Part shown: piece after piece, positions 8,658 to 17,494 of the stretch
Layout: the number at the start of each line of letters is the position of its first letter
Numbering within the stretch: the first letter of the stretch is position 1
Source of the DNA: Cyanobacteria bacterium FACHB-DQ100
Lineage (GTDB): Bacteria; Cyanobacteriota; Cyanobacteriia; Leptolyngbyales; Leptolyngbyaceae
DNA: 64,000 nt
Assembly (NCBI GenBank): GCA_014695195.1
Contig: JACJNW010000011.1
Coordinates: forward strand, 186,001-250,000
Direction of reading: 5' to 3'
The notes under the pieces: generated by a model
Told to the model about the DNA's origin: nothing
Seen by the model: the letters and a program-made list of their open reading frames with translations, nothing else
Databases searched by the model: none
Position numbers and translations under genes: made by a program

Positions 8658-9779
8658 TTATTTCCCCAGCGTCAGTTCGTCTTTATTGCCTAAAATGCCT
8701 TGTGGTCTAAACAGCATTAACACCATCAAAATCAGTCCGATCAACATAATTCGCAGTGCACCGATTTGGTCTGCACCGAGCGGCAGGATGCGCTCTAAGT
8801 CGCGGGTAAATGCCGTATAAGCCCAATAGATTCCTGCACCTAAGAGTGTTCCAGCGTTATTACCTGCACCGCCGAGAATCATAATAATCCAGGCTTGGAA
8901 GGTAACGATCGGTTCAAAGTTTGTGGGATACACGGTGCTAAGTTGCCATGCGAAGAATGCACCTGCAATTCCGGCAATAAATCCGCCTAGCATCAAGGAT
9001 TGCAGTTTGTAGAGAAAGACATTCTTACCGAGCGCTTTCGCCACTTGTTCATCTTCTCGAATCGCTTTCAGAACACGCCCCCACGGGGAATGAACTAATC
9101 GCTCTAACGCCCAATACACCAGCGCTACGGCGAGCAGAGAGAGAAACAATAAGCCGTTGCGGGCTTGATTGCTCGAATAGTCATAAAGCGCGATCGCGCT
9201 GACCAGCGCCAATCGCAGAGTTAGAAAAATCAACACCCCTGAAGCGATCGTCCCCAATGTTCGCCGCTTTTTAACACGCACGATCAACTGCTGCGCTAAT
9301 TTCCACGCGACAAATCCAAAGATGGGCAGCACGATCGCGATCATGCCAATGCGCGTCCCGATCGTGGGACGAAACTCTCCCAATGGAAGCGGAAAACTCT
9401 GAACTCCAAAGGCTCCCTTAGTGAGCCAGTCTTCATTGAGCGCCACGAGTCGGACTAATTCGGAAACCCCGATCGTCACGATCGAGAGATAATCCTCGCG
9501 CAGTCGCAGCGTCGAAAATCCCATCAGCAACCCCAAAAACGCTGCCAAAAATCCTCCAATCAGCACCGCAATTAAAATCGGAGTTCCTGAAAGTGTTAAC
9601 AGGGACGTTGTATAGGCTCCGATCGTCATAAATGCCACATGACCGAAATTAATCAATCCGGTGTAGCCCCATTGCAGATTTAGCCCCAAGCTAAAGATTC
9701 CGTAAATCGCAACAGACACAATCAGAAACACCAAATAACCGATCAAGCCGGGATCGAATGAGAAGAGATAATCCAGCAT
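8658..9779 (-). CDS. livM: Branched-chain/neutral amino acid ABC transporter permease LivM
   Basis: A 373-residue membrane protein with eight or more hydrophobic segments. The N-terminal LGLNLQWGYTGLINFGHVAF and FSTLRLREDYLSIVTIG are LivM hallmarks, and VHSPWGRVLKAIREDE is the cytoplasmic coupling loop. ATG at 9779 (MLDYLFSFDPGLIGYLVF) is chosen; a longer reading to 9887 adds 36 residues of a different character and would overlap the divergent TA gene. Around residues 195-225 there is an extra loop with a basic stretch (RVKKRRTLG), longer than in enteric LivM. The livG stop-start gap is 2 bases. Confidence 0.9.
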   Translation of the reverse strand: MLDYLFSFDPGLIGYLVFLIVSVAIYGIFSLGLNLQWGYTGLINFGHVAFMTIGAYTTSLLTLSGTPILIAVLIGGFLAAFLGLLMGFSTLRLREDYLSIVTIGVSELVRLVALNEDWLTKGAFGVQSFPLPLGEFRPTIGTRIGMIAIVLPIFGFVAWKLAQQLIVRVKKRRTLGTIASGVLIFLTLRLALVSAIALYDYSSNQARNGLLFLSLLAVALVYWALERLVHSPWGRVLKAIREDEQVAKALGKNVFLYKLQSLMLGGFIAGIAGAFFAWQLSTVYPTNFEPIVTFQAWIIMILGGAGNNAGTLLGAGIYWAYTAFTRDLERILPLGADQIGALRIMLIGLILMVLMLFRPQGILGNKDELTLGK

Positions 9780-9913
9780 AGGGATGAGATGTGCGCTTTT
9801 GTAATGAAATCGTATCCTAAGCGGGGACACAATCTGTGGCAATTCCTGCCAGAAGGCGATCTGACTCATCGGCATGGGCACCCTCAACAGAGATAAGCTG
9901 TTGCCGCCGGAAC

Positions 9914-10132
9914 ATGAATCTCTACCGCAGTCGCGCCCATCATCTCATCGATCGTCTGTCCGACGAGGAGCTAGAACAGCTTTGGGCAGTGCTTGAGACT
10001 GCTTATTATGACCTTTATATGCTGAAAGCGATCGAGGAAGCCCAACGCGCTCACAAACCTGGCGATACCCTCACCCGCGAAGAAGCGATGCACCTGTTGC
10101 CTATCCTGCAACCCTCGCCCCGCACATTATGA
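9914..10132 (+). CDS. Putative antitoxin of a RelE/ParE-like module
   Basis: A 72-residue acidic helical protein starting MNLYRSRAHHLIDRLSDEEL and ending PILQPSPRTL; KAIEEAQRAHKPGDTLTREE resembles the tail of ParD/RelB-like antitoxins. ATG at 9914 is preferred to the upstream frame from 9836, which overlaps the livM promoter. Its stop overlaps the next ATG as ATGA (10129-10132), the usual antitoxin-toxin coupling. It probably neutralises the following toxin and represses its own promoter. Confidence 0.65.
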   Translation: MNLYRSRAHHLIDRLSDEELEQLWAVLETAYYDLYMLKAIEEAQRAHKPGDTLTREEAMHLLPILQPSPRTL

Positions 10133-10431
10133 GCAGAATTAGAACAATGCCCGTTGGTGCGATGTTGCTGCCAGCTCGCTTAGAGGTTCAATACGATCGC
10201 ACTTTTCTCATCGACCTTAAAAGCCTGGAGTCCGCGGCGATGCAACGGATGTATCGGTTTGTGTTTGAAGACTTCTTTCAGATCAACCAACTCAAAGATT
10301 TACCCGAATTTCAAGCGTTAGAAGATAGCGAAATTCTATATCGGTTCACGATCGATCATTGTCTGATTAGCATCGAAGTCACTGGACAGATTATTAAATT
10401 TCTACGAATATTACCAGAACCGACGATTTAG
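10129..10431 (+). CDS. Putative RelE/ParE-like toxin
   Basis: A 100-residue protein. The last third (ILYRFTIDHCLISIEVTGQIIKF) fits the beta-sheet core of RelE/ParE toxins, which usually ends with a hydrophobic strand such as FLRILPEP. It overlaps the antitoxin by 4 bases. RelE members cleave ribosome-bound mRNA and ParE members poison gyrase; the short, divergent sequence does not decide between them. It appears intact, unlike the TA genes at 13902 and 38972. Confidence 0.55.
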   Translation: MSRIRTMPVGAMLLPARLEVQYDRTFLIDLKSLESAAMQRMYRFVFEDFFQINQLKDLPEFQALEDSEILYRFTIDHCLISIEVTGQIIKFLRILPEPTI

Positions 10432-10474
10432 AAGCGGGTAAAGTTGATTTCGCCAGAACAAATTCCTTAAATCT

Positions 10475-10504
10475 TCCCTACTCCCTACTCCCCCGCTCCC
10501 CCAC
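10475..10504. repeat. C-rich short tandem repeat (STRR-like)
   Basis: Repeats of CCCTACT and CCCCGCT/CCCCACC in the gap before pgi. The same repeat type occurs at 44213-44283. It resembles the heptamer STRR sequences described in cyanobacteria. Confidence 0.6.
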
Positions 10505-10546
10505 CGCTTATAAACTAGCATCAGAGCTACACAATAGAGGCGACGT

Positions 10547-12130
10547 ATGACTGCTTCAACACTTTGGCAACGATATCAAGACTGGCTGTATTATCACGAC
10601 GGACTATCCCTGTATTTGGATGTCAGTCGAATGCGATTTGACGATCGCTTTGTCGAATCGATGCTGCCGAAATTTGAACAAGCGTTTGCCCAGATGAAAG
10701 ACCTCGAAGCAGGCGCGATCGCAAATCCCGACGAAAACCGCATGGTCGGTCATTACTGGCTGAGAGACCCGAATCTCGCGCCAAACGATGAGCTGAAAGC
10801 CGATATTATTGAAACGATCAAGGCGATTGAAAATTTTGCGCGTGATGTGCATTCGGGTGCAATCCATCCACCGAGCGCTGAGAAATTTACGGATGTTTTG
10901 TCGATCGGGATTGGCGGTTCTGCATTAGGCCCGCAATTCGTTGCGGAGGCATTGGGTGGAGGGTCTGCTTTAGCGATTCATTTCATCGACAACACTGATC
11001 CGGCCGGGATCGATCGCACGTTAGCAAAATTGGGCGATCGCTTAAACACAACGTTAGTGATTGTGATTTCTAAATCGGGCAGTACACCAGAGCCGCGCAA
11101 TGGAATGCTGGAAGTTCAGAATACTTTCAAGCAGAAAGGATTGGATTTTAGCAAGAACGCGATCGCCATTACAGGTAGAGGCAGTGAACTCGATCGTTTA
11201 GCCAAATCACAGGGCTGGTTGACGACTTTCCCAATGCACGATTGGGTGGGCGGTCGGACTTCGGAACTGTCAGCAGTGGGGTTAGTTCCGGCTGCACTGC
11301 AAGGAATTCCCATTCAACAAATGCTGGAAGGAGCGCGAGAAATGGACATTGCAACTCGCGTTCCCAACTTGAAAACGAATCCTGCGGCGTTGCTTGCTCT
11401 GAGTTGGTACTATTCTGGCAACGGCAAAGGCGAAAAAGATATGGTCGTTCTGCCGTACAAAGATAGCTTGCTGTTGTTTAGCCGGTATCTGCAACAGCTA
11501 GTCATGGAATCGCTCGGTAAGGAAAAAGATCTTGATGGAAACACTGTGTATCAAGGGATTGCGGTTTACGGTAACAAAGGCAGTACCGACCAACACGCTT
11601 ATGTGCAGCAATTACGCGAAGGTGTGCCGAATTTCTTTCTAACGTTCATTGAAGTGTTGCACGATCGCGCTAAATCCTCGATCGAAGTTGAACCGGGTGT
11701 GACCTCCGGTGATTATCTCTCTGGTTTGCTTCAAGGTACTCGCAAAGCGTTGTACGAAAACGATCGCGATTCTATTACCGTAACGATTCCCGAAGTGACT
11801 CCCCTTCACATTGGTGCTCTGATTGCGTTATACGATCGTGCTGTTGGTTTCTATGGATTTCTAGTCAATGTGAATGCGTATCACCAACCTGGAGTAGAAG
11901 CAGGTAAAAAAGCTGCTGCTGCCATTCTCGATCTACAGCGCAAAGTGACCGAAGTCTTGCAGCAAGAAAAAACGCCGATCCCATTACAAACTCTGGCGAT
12001 TAACGTCGGAAAGCCCGATGAAGTAGAATCGATTTACAAAATTGTGCGGCACTTAGCAGCGAACGATCGCGGCGTGAAGCTCCACGGTGATTTATCCAAA
12101 CCGGGAAGCTTAACGGTGAGCGCGTTCTAA
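10547..12130 (+). CDS. pgi: Glucose-6-phosphate isomerase
   Basis: A 527-residue cytosolic enzyme interconverting glucose-6-phosphate and fructose-6-phosphate, linking glycogen and the oxidative pentose phosphate pathway to glycolysis. Visible are the sugar-phosphate SIS folds: [31 protein letters not shown], and [27 protein letters not shown] and [15 protein letters not shown] carry the catalytic Glu and Lys/His region. The length matches cyanobacterial Pgi. Its end overlaps the convergent csaB by 21 bases. Confidence 0.96.
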   Translation: MTASTLWQRYQDWLYYHDGLSLYLDVSRMRFDDRFVESMLPKFEQAFAQMKDLEAGAIANPDENRMVGHYWLRDPNLAPNDELKADIIETIKAIENFARDVHSGAIHPPSAEKFTDVLSIGIGGSALGPQFVAEALGGGSALAIHFIDNTDPAGIDRTLAKLGDRLNTTLVIVISKSGSTPEPRNGMLEVQNTFKQKGLDFSKNAIAITGRGSELDRLAKSQGWLTTFPMHDWVGGRTSELSAVGLVPAALQGIPIQQMLEGAREMDIATRVPNLKTNPAALLALSWYYSGNGKGEKDMVVLPYKDSLLLFSRYLQQLVMESLGKEKDLDGNTVYQGIAVYGNKGSTDQHAYVQQLREGVPNFFLTFIEVLHDRAKSSIEVEPGVTSGDYLSGLLQGTRKALYENDRDSITVTIPEVTPLHIGALIALYDRAVGFYGFLVNVNAYHQPGVEAGKKAAAAILDLQRKVTEVLQQEKTPIPLQTLAINVGKPDEVESIYKIVRHLAANDRGVKLHGDLSKPGSLTVSAF

Positions 12131-13159
12131 CGCTTGCTCTAGCACCATTTGATGAAACAGAGCGCGATCGACTAATCCATAAATCTGATCGTCTGAGAGC
12201 GCGTCTCCGTTCGCATACAACTCGATCCACATCCGACTCAACTCATTCGCATCTGTAGGTAAATCCGCGATCGCGCATCCCGGCATTTCCAGATCGCTCA
12301 TGAGTTGAGTTACTTTCGGATCGTAGCTCAACCCAAAACAGCGACAGCCTTCCGCCGCCGCCATGATCAATCCGTGAAGCCGCATTGCGATCGTCATTTC
12401 CACACCCCGGAACACGCCTTTTAATTCCTGCGGATGCTGAATTTGCAGAATGTGACTGACTTCGGGTAGCTGTTCGTAGAGCGATTGCGCGATCGCAAAA
12501 TCTTGACTGGCTTGGAATGGCAGTAACAGTAAGCAAGTTTGTGTGGCTTTCTGAAAGTCAATCAATGCACGAGTGAAAACGGCTAAGCGTTCCGGAGTGA
12601 GATGCCGATGCGATCGCAAATTCACCGCAACTCTGGGCGCAGGTAGATTCCATAAGCCTGTCACGGGTGTCGATTCCATCGCCCAAACCGGATCAGGTGC
12701 CAGCGTAAACGGAATTTGCCATTCGTGTAATAGCGCCGCAGAAGCCCGATCGCGCACACTCACCCCGGTACAGTGCTTAAAGGTCGATCGCGTTAACTGC
12801 TTCACCCACGATCGCTTGAGCGGCCCGATTCCTTGTGCCCATGCGATCGTTTTCAATCCCATGATTTGCGCCAACCGCATCAGTCCACCGTAATAAATCG
12901 GATTCATTGCACTGGTCGCATCCTGCATCAAACTACCCCCACCCCAGATAAACGCATCGGAGCGGCGTAAGGCACTCAGCACCGCAGGGAAAGATTTACG
13001 ATCGACCGCCTCCACTCGATAGCGATCGCGAGTTTGGGCAGGATCACCGGACAGCACGATCGGTTCGACATCATCCGGCAACAATTGCAGCAACGAAGCT
13101 AATAACGCCTCATCGCCTCCGTTTCCCATGCCATAGTAGCCACACAGAACTGCACGCAT
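12110..13159 (-). CDS. csaB: Polysaccharide pyruvyl transferase CsaB
   Basis: A 349-residue protein starting [20 protein letters not shown], the CsaB/WcaK pyruvyl-transferase signature. [12 protein letters not shown] and [19 protein letters not shown] are further family motifs. It transfers pyruvate from PEP to a cell-wall or surface polysaccharide as a ketal; in cyanobacteria this probably modifies the peptidoglycan-linked polymer that anchors S-layer proteins. It stands alone. Its 3' end overlaps pgi by 21 bases on the opposite strand. Confidence 0.9.
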   Translation of the reverse strand: MRAVLCGYYGMGNGGDEALLASLLQLLPDDVEPIVLSGDPAQTRDRYRVEAVDRKSFPAVLSALRRSDAFIWGGGSLMQDATSAMNPIYYGGLMRLAQIMGLKTIAWAQGIGPLKRSWVKQLTRSTFKHCTGVSVRDRASAALLHEWQIPFTLAPDPVWAMESTPVTGLWNLPAPRVAVNLRSHRHLTPERLAVFTRALIDFQKATQTCLLLLPFQASQDFAIAQSLYEQLPEVSHILQIQHPQELKGVFRGVEMTIAMRLHGLIMAAAEGCRCFGLSYDPKVTQLMSDLEMPGCAIADLPTDANELSRMWIELYANGDALSDDQIYGLVDRALFHQMVLEQALERAHR

Positions 13160-13500
13160 AAGCGATGCTCGGAACTTCTAGAATTGAACAGGTGACATTA
13201 ACTCTACTATGACGGCTCTCTCTAGACTCAAGATTGTGCGCCAAAATTAAAATAAGGTAAGATACTGGGTTTCGATCGCTGCTCAATCTGGATTTCCTCA
13301 AAAACGATTGCCTGAGAAAATAGGCGACAGCAGCAGACCAAGCTCAGTAGGGCAATGATTTAATGTCGTCTCTCTTTTGATGCTTGCCTAAAGTCGATTC
13401 AGAAAAACTTGCAGAAAGGCAGTGAGCGTAGTCATTATCCAGCGCTGAAAGAATTACTGAATGATTCAGACAAGGCGAAGAATTAGTAGCCCTGCATCTA
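13160..13500. other. Gene-free stretch upstream of a restriction-enzyme remnant
   Basis: About 340 bases with stops in all frames. It probably includes the csaB promoter at its left end and unrecognisable debris of the gene whose tail survives at 13501. No repeat or RNA gene was seen. Confidence 0.5.
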
Positions 13501-13839
13501 ATGAAATCAAAGAAGCTCAACAAACTCATCGCAAAACTAATCACAAAAATGAGCGGTGATGGAGAGAATACTGTTACCAAAGTGACCTACAAATCTACAG
13601 AACAGCAAGTTTATATTAACCGCGATCGCTATTTTGAAGGCATCTCATCCCAAATCTGGAAATTCAAAATTGGCGGCTATCAAGTGTTAGATAAATGGCT
13701 AAAAGACCGCAAAAAAGCGAAACGAACTTTATCTTTTGATGATGTACTGCACTATCAAAACATTGTCGTTGCCCTCAAAGAAACGATGCAATTGATGGAA
13801 GAAATCGATCAACTCATTCCAGGATTTCCGATCGAGTAG
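13501..13839 (+). pseudogene. C-terminal fragment of a type ISP-like restriction enzyme
   Basis: The surviving 112 codons contain QQVYINRDRYFEGISSQIW, KFKIGGYQVLDKWLKDRK and LSFDDVLHYQNIVVALKET, the hallmark C-terminus of large (around 1000-residue or more) type ISP/Eco57I-like restriction-methylation proteins, in the target-recognition end. The nuclease, helicase and methylase domains are absent; upstream DNA has no open frame. The ATG at 13501 is therefore only the first Met after the break. It is the left edge of a run of dead defence and TA genes (13501-14934). Confidence 0.75.
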
Positions 13840-13901
13840 ACATCGCCGCAGCCTTACAGCAGTTAGTAAACTAAGGTAATACATTGCTTTTTGGAGTTCT
13901 C

Positions 13902-14105
13902 ATGATGAACACAAAACGAGTTGCTGACATGACGATCGACGATCTCAAAGCATTTGTAACACAGGTAGTGGAAGAGAAATTGCAGCCAGCACCGAGAGAT
14001 CCATGATCGCTGCAAGAAATTCTAGAATCGATTGATCGTCATATGTGGACTCCTCCGCCTGGGTCAAAATCTACCCTTGAGCTACTGTGCGAGGATCGCG
14101 ATTGA
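13902..14105 (+). pseudogene. VapB-like antitoxin with an in-frame TGA
   Basis: The frame from ATG 13902 reads MMNTKRVADMTIDDLKAFVT ... PAPRDP, stops at TGA (14004-14006), then continues in the same frame as SLQEILESIDRHMWTPPPGS to a TGA at 14103. The downstream half is the normal second half of this cyanobacterial antitoxin family, so one codon, most simply CGA, has become TGA. Restoring the C recreates CGATCG, the HIP1 core. The final TGA overlaps the next ATG (TGATG at 14103-14107), as in vapBC pairs. Confidence 0.75.
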
Positions 14106-14308
14106 TGACAACATGCTATGTCGTGGACACTAGTATCGTGGTTCAACGCTTTATTGTCGATCGCTTTACTCCACAAGTCAAAATTCTTTTCTCTCAACTA
14201 CAAATAGAGGTTGCTCTTGTTATTCCAGAGTTCTGCCTACTTGAATGTACAAATGTATTTTGGAAATAGGTACGGTTCCAAGGAATGCCCCTGTCAGAAA
14301 TCGAGTAA
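14105..14308 (+). pseudogene. Truncated VapC-like PIN-domain toxin with an in-frame TAG
   Basis: It reads YVVDTSIVVQRFI (first PIN Asp) to CLLECTNVFWK (second acidic residue), then TAG at 14267, then continues in the same frame as VRFQGMPLSEIE before TAA at 14306. FWKQVRFQG is the expected family sequence, so CAG has become TAG. The rest of the PIN domain, with the C-terminal acidic residues, is missing before Uma2 begins at 14366. VapC toxins are RNases; this one cannot be active. Confidence 0.75.
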
Positions 14309-14365
14309 AAGAGATAATTATCGGAATCAAACATCCCAAATCAGCAGCAAGTTGAGGCATTGACA

Positions 14366-14934
14366 ATGGTGCAAAATTCTGAAAAAACACTAACGTTAGC
14401 AGGGTTTTTGCAACTTCCAGAAACCAAGCCTGCAACCGAATACATTGAAGGTCAACCGGTGCAAAAGCCGATGCCGCAAGGAAAACATAGCAAGCTACAG
14501 GGGAAACTCGGCACCGAGATTAACAACATCGCTGAACCCCAACAGATTGCCTTAGCATTTCCAGAATTACGCTGCACCTTTGGCGATCGATCGTGCCTGA
14601 TATTGCAGTCTTTACTTGGGATCGAATTCCTTTAGATCAAGACGGAGATATTGCAAATGTGTTCAATGCACCGCCGGATTGGACGATCGAGATTCTTTCT
14701 CCAGATCAAAACCAGTCAAACGTCATAGCCAACATCTTGCACTGTCTCAAGTTTGGCTGTCAAATGGGCTGGCTGATTGATCCCAAAATCAAATCAGTTT
14801 TTGCCTATCCATCCGGGCAACAACCCGACTTTATTCAGGAGCCAGAGCAGCTACTTCCGGTTCCTGCTTTTATGTCAACCTTACAGCTAACCGTCGGTGA
14901 GTTGTTTGGCTGGCTGAAACTCGCAAATTCTTAA
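14366..14934 (+). pseudogene. Uma2-family (DUF820) nuclease-like gene with a 4-base frameshift
   Basis: Two overlapping frames join into one Uma2 protein: MVQNSEKTLTLAGFLQLPET ... FPELRCTFGDRS, then VPDIAVFTWDRIPLDQDGD ... LTVGELFGWLKLANS. The break lies in GGCGATCGATCGTGCC (14582-14597), where one more ATCG unit would restore the frame, so a 4-base tandem-slip deletion is the simplest cause. The PD-(D/E)XK-like residues (PDIAVF, TIEILSPDQ) are on the 3' part. Uma2 proteins are abundant in cyanobacteria and of unknown role. Confidence 0.8.
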
Positions 14935-14987
14935 ATCAGCAATGCTGAGACCCTTTAGAATTGAACGAGTACCTTTCGCTCTACGGT

Positions 14988-15293
14988 ATGACGGCTCTTT
15001 CAATTCCCACTTGGATTATCCACGTTTCCAGCGTAATCGAATGGATTGCGGCAATTTGGTTAATTTGGCGCTATGCCGAAATTAGCGGCGACTTGGTGTG
15101 GCGATCGCTCTCGTTCGGAATGCTTCCGGCGCTGGTGAGTGCAATGTGTGCTTGTACCTGGCATTTCTTCGATAATGTGCCTGCCCTCGATTGGTTAGTT
15201 ACCCTGCAAGCCGCGATGACGGTCGTGGGAAATTGTACCTGCTGTGCCGCAGGCTGGTGGATTTGGCGTTCTACTCAAAAAACAGAATCATGA
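14988..15293 (+). CDS. DUF2499 (Ycf49-like) membrane protein
   Basis: A 101-residue protein starting MTALSIPTWIIHVSSVIEWI, with SLSFGMLPALVSAMCACTWHFF and three hydrophobic segments. This is the DUF2499/Ycf49-like family of cyanobacteria and plastids, function unknown. ATG at 14988 is chosen over a TTG at 14961. Its stop overlaps the next gene as ATGA, and the DUF2499-DUF3593 pairing is itself typical of cyanobacteria, suggesting a two-subunit membrane complex (inference). Confidence 0.85.
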   Translation: MTALSIPTWIIHVSSVIEWIAAIWLIWRYAEISGDLVWRSLSFGMLPALVSAMCACTWHFFDNVPALDWLVTLQAAMTVVGNCTCCAAGWWIWRSTQKTES

Positions 15294-15583
15294 TTTCTAA
15301 AGAAACATTATTTGCACTGTCATTGTTTCCCTATTTAGGATTCTTGTGGTTCTTGACGCGATCGCAAAAAACACCTCGTCTTGCATTAATTGGCTTCTAC
15401 ATGACCCTAGTATTTGTTGCAATTACCATTCCTGCGGCAATTTATGCCCAGGTGTATTACGGTAAGCAATTGGCAGATGTCGATTGGCTACATGGCAGCG
15501 CGGAATCTTTTCTTACTTTGTCGAATATTCTGATTGTGTTGGGATTTCGGCAAGCCGCGATCGAGAAGCTTTCGCAGAATTAA
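15290..15583 (+). CDS. DUF3593 membrane protein
   Basis: A 97-residue protein starting MISKETLFALSLFPYLGFLW, with a second hydrophobic segment (LIGFYMTLVFVAITIPAAIY) and GSAESFLTLSNILIVLGFR near the end. This is the DUF3593 family, found next to DUF2499 in cyanobacteria; function unknown. It overlaps DUF2499 by 4 bases, so the two are translationally coupled. Its stop overlaps the convergent DRTGG gene by 4 bases. Confidence 0.85.
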   Translation: MISKETLFALSLFPYLGFLWFLTRSQKTPRLALIGFYMTLVFVAITIPAAIYAQVYYGKQLADVDWLHGSAESFLTLSNILIVLGFRQAAIEKLSQN

Positions 15584-16668
15584 CGCGCTTCAGCAGGCAT
15601 TAATCCCAGAGTCGAAAGCAGGCGATCGCTATCAAAATAAGTCTCAATCATCTGACAAATACATTGAAATTTGATCGGTTCTTGCAGTCGCACTTCGCCA
15701 AAGGCACGTTCGATAATTTCAACCGTTGTCAGCGTATCCAAATCGACTGAGAGAATCGGAATTTCTAGATCTTCTGCGCGTGAAATGATCTCTTTTGTGG
15801 GCGGGATATGTCCGGTCAGAATAATACACTGAGTTGAAGTTTCCAGCGCGGCAAGCTGCAAGTCAGTCCGATCACCCCCTGTCACTACTGCCATATTTTG
15901 ACGGGCGCGGAAGTATTTCAAAGCAGAGTTCACGTTCATTGCTCCGATCGTCAAACTCTCGACCATGTGATCCAAGCGATCGCCACGACACAGAACCTCA
16001 GCCTTGAGCTGATGCACTAATTCCGCAACACTCACGCTTCTCAGCAGCGTATTGCTCGGCAACACACCAAAAACAGCAATTCCCTGCTTTTCTAAATACG
16101 GACGGAACGAAGTGTTAATCGAATCAATTTGATCCTTGGGCACATCATTGATCAGAACACCGATTAAACGATCGCCCAACTGTTCTTTAGCAGTCAGAAT
16201 CGGATCTAACAACAACACCGAATGAAATCGCGCCACCAACATCACGGGCGCTTGGATCGCATCCGCAACTTGCAGCAGCGACAGATTAAATAATTTACCT
16301 TCGCTCAGGGTTCCAGGGCCTTCGAGAATGACCAAATCGCCGCCCTGGGTTTGCGATCGCTGAGCCAACCGTTGACCATAATCCTGGGTATCAGAACCGT
16401 TGAGACGCTTTTCTACGGTATCGGCATTCAGCACCAGCACCGGAGTTTGGAGCCGATCATCACTCAGCCCGATCGTTTCCGCAACAAACTGAATATCGCC
16501 ATCGTTGTCTGCCATTTGGGTTTGCCCCCATCCCCCCCCTAGCGCCTTACCGTAAGCCAGATCTAGCCCTCGCGCTTTCAGTTGGTGAGCCAGTCCTAGA
16601 ATCGCAGCAGATTTGCCACTATACGCTTCTAGCGAACCGATTAATAAATACTTAGCGGACTTTGGCAC
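15580..16668 (-). CDS. DRTGG/CobQ-like P-loop protein (phosphotransacetylase N-terminal-like)
   Basis: A 362-residue soluble protein. It starts LIGSLEAYSGKSAAILGLAH, a dethiobiotin-synthetase/CobB-like P-loop. LVILEGPGTLSEG follows, and a DRTGG domain from about residue 220 includes MAVVTGGDRTDLQLAALE. The same two domains form the N-terminal part of long phosphotransacetylases; here the catalytic acetyltransferase domain is absent, so the role is probably sensory or regulatory (inference). It is transcribed convergently to DUF3593. Confidence 0.8.
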   Translation of the reverse strand: MPKSAKYLLIGSLEAYSGKSAAILGLAHQLKARGLDLAYGKALGGGWGQTQMADNDGDIQFVAETIGLSDDRLQTPVLVLNADTVEKRLNGSDTQDYGQRLAQRSQTQGGDLVILEGPGTLSEGKLFNLSLLQVADAIQAPVMLVARFHSVLLLDPILTAKEQLGDRLIGVLINDVPKDQIDSINTSFRPYLEKQGIAVFGVLPSNTLLRSVSVAELVHQLKAEVLCRGDRLDHMVESLTIGAMNVNSALKYFRARQNMAVVTGGDRTDLQLAALETSTQCIILTGHIPPTKEIISRAEDLEIPILSVDLDTLTTVEIIERAFGEVRLQEPIKFQCICQMIETYFDSDRLLSTLGLMPAEAR

Positions 16669-16810
16669 ACTCCTACTCCGGTTAATTGATAAATCTAAAG
16701 AGCTGTCTCAGACTAAGAATTCTACCTTACTTATGTAGATGGGTTTTAACGCACATTAGCATTACAGAACATTATTATAGGAAACGCAAAATAAAGCGGC
16801 AAAAAAATAA

Positions 16811-16838
16811 GGGGGACGATCGCATACGATCGTCCCCC
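16811..16838 (-). terminator. Rho-independent terminator of ebsA
   Basis: GGGGGACGATCG (16811-16822), a CATA loop and CGATCGTCCCCC (16827-16838) form a perfect 12-bp stem. On the minus strand it is followed by TTATTTTTTT, just past the ebsA stop. Confidence 0.85.
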
Positions 16839-16854
16839 TCAAACCAGATTAATT

Positions 16855-17232
16855 CTAATCGTCGATGCGGAGTAGCTTGCGATAAAACGCTTGCGAAAAA
16901 TCAGAAAGGCGGCTGCGCTTAAAGTTAAGAATGACTTCGATTAGGAAATCGACAAACTCAAAGTTTGCCATCATCACTTCATAGCTAAGATCTGCATTCC
17001 CCTCAAACTGAATGCGGCAGCGGCACAAATCCGCTGGCAGGGTCGAAACATTCCAAGTCGCAATAAACGGAATACTAGAACCGCCTTCGATTTTGCGCTC
17101 TCCTTCTAACGCGCCTTTTTGATAAAGACTGATCGCAAAGGGTAGAAGCTGCTTTTTGTTGACCTGCGGATAGTATGGCGTGTAAACACCGACTTGCTGT
17201 GCTGGTGCGGGCTGAAGTTTCTCGATGGACAT
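16855..17232 (-). CDS. ebsA: EbsA-like type IV pilus accessory protein
   Basis: A 125-residue protein starting MSIEKLQPAPAQQVGVYTPY, with LLPFAISLYQKGALEGERKI, FIATWNVSTLPADLCRCRIQ and FEGNADLSYEVMMANFEFVD. I recognise the cyanobacterial EbsA family, a cytoplasmic partner of the PilB/PilC type IV pilus machinery needed for pilus assembly and biofilm self-suppression (known from Synechococcus elongatus). ATG at 17232 has AGGA five bases upstream; the ATG at 17238 does not. It is a single gene with its own terminator. Confidence 0.75.
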   Translation of the reverse strand: MSIEKLQPAPAQQVGVYTPYYPQVNKKQLLPFAISLYQKGALEGERKIEGGSSIPFIATWNVSTLPADLCRCRIQFEGNADLSYEVMMANFEFVDFLIEVILNFKRSRLSDFSQAFYRKLLRIDD

Positions 17233-17494
17233 AATCATCCTGTTTCGTCAATCCAAGTGAGCGGAGTCGCTTGAGTATCTTGCGGGCTTGCCTAGTGTTC
17301 CCCGGACTGACAGGAACTCCACAAAGCGCAAAATTTCTTCCACGTTGAAAAGCAACGCACACCGCTTTCGCGGCAGAAACTTTGGGGAAGACGATCGCCA
17401 TTCAGCGCGAATGTGTTTGTCGATCGTGCCGGTAATGGTTATAACGGTTGATATTTCCCGACCTCCTATCCTCGCTACTAATCAGGAGAATCTC

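Noticed and set aside
14004-14006. Selenocysteine or other recoding at the in-frame TGA
   Set aside because: No selenocysteine insertion element is apparent, and neighbouring genes carry TAG and TAA of the same type, which fits simple decay.
16686-16922. 78-codon plus-strand frame before ebsA
   Set aside because: It runs through the ebsA terminator hairpin and has a Lys/Arg/Asn-rich non-protein composition.
17288-17494. N-terminal extension of the aldo/keto reductase
   Set aside because: The family N-terminus starts at ATG 17495 after CAGGAG; the upstream codons are not homologous.
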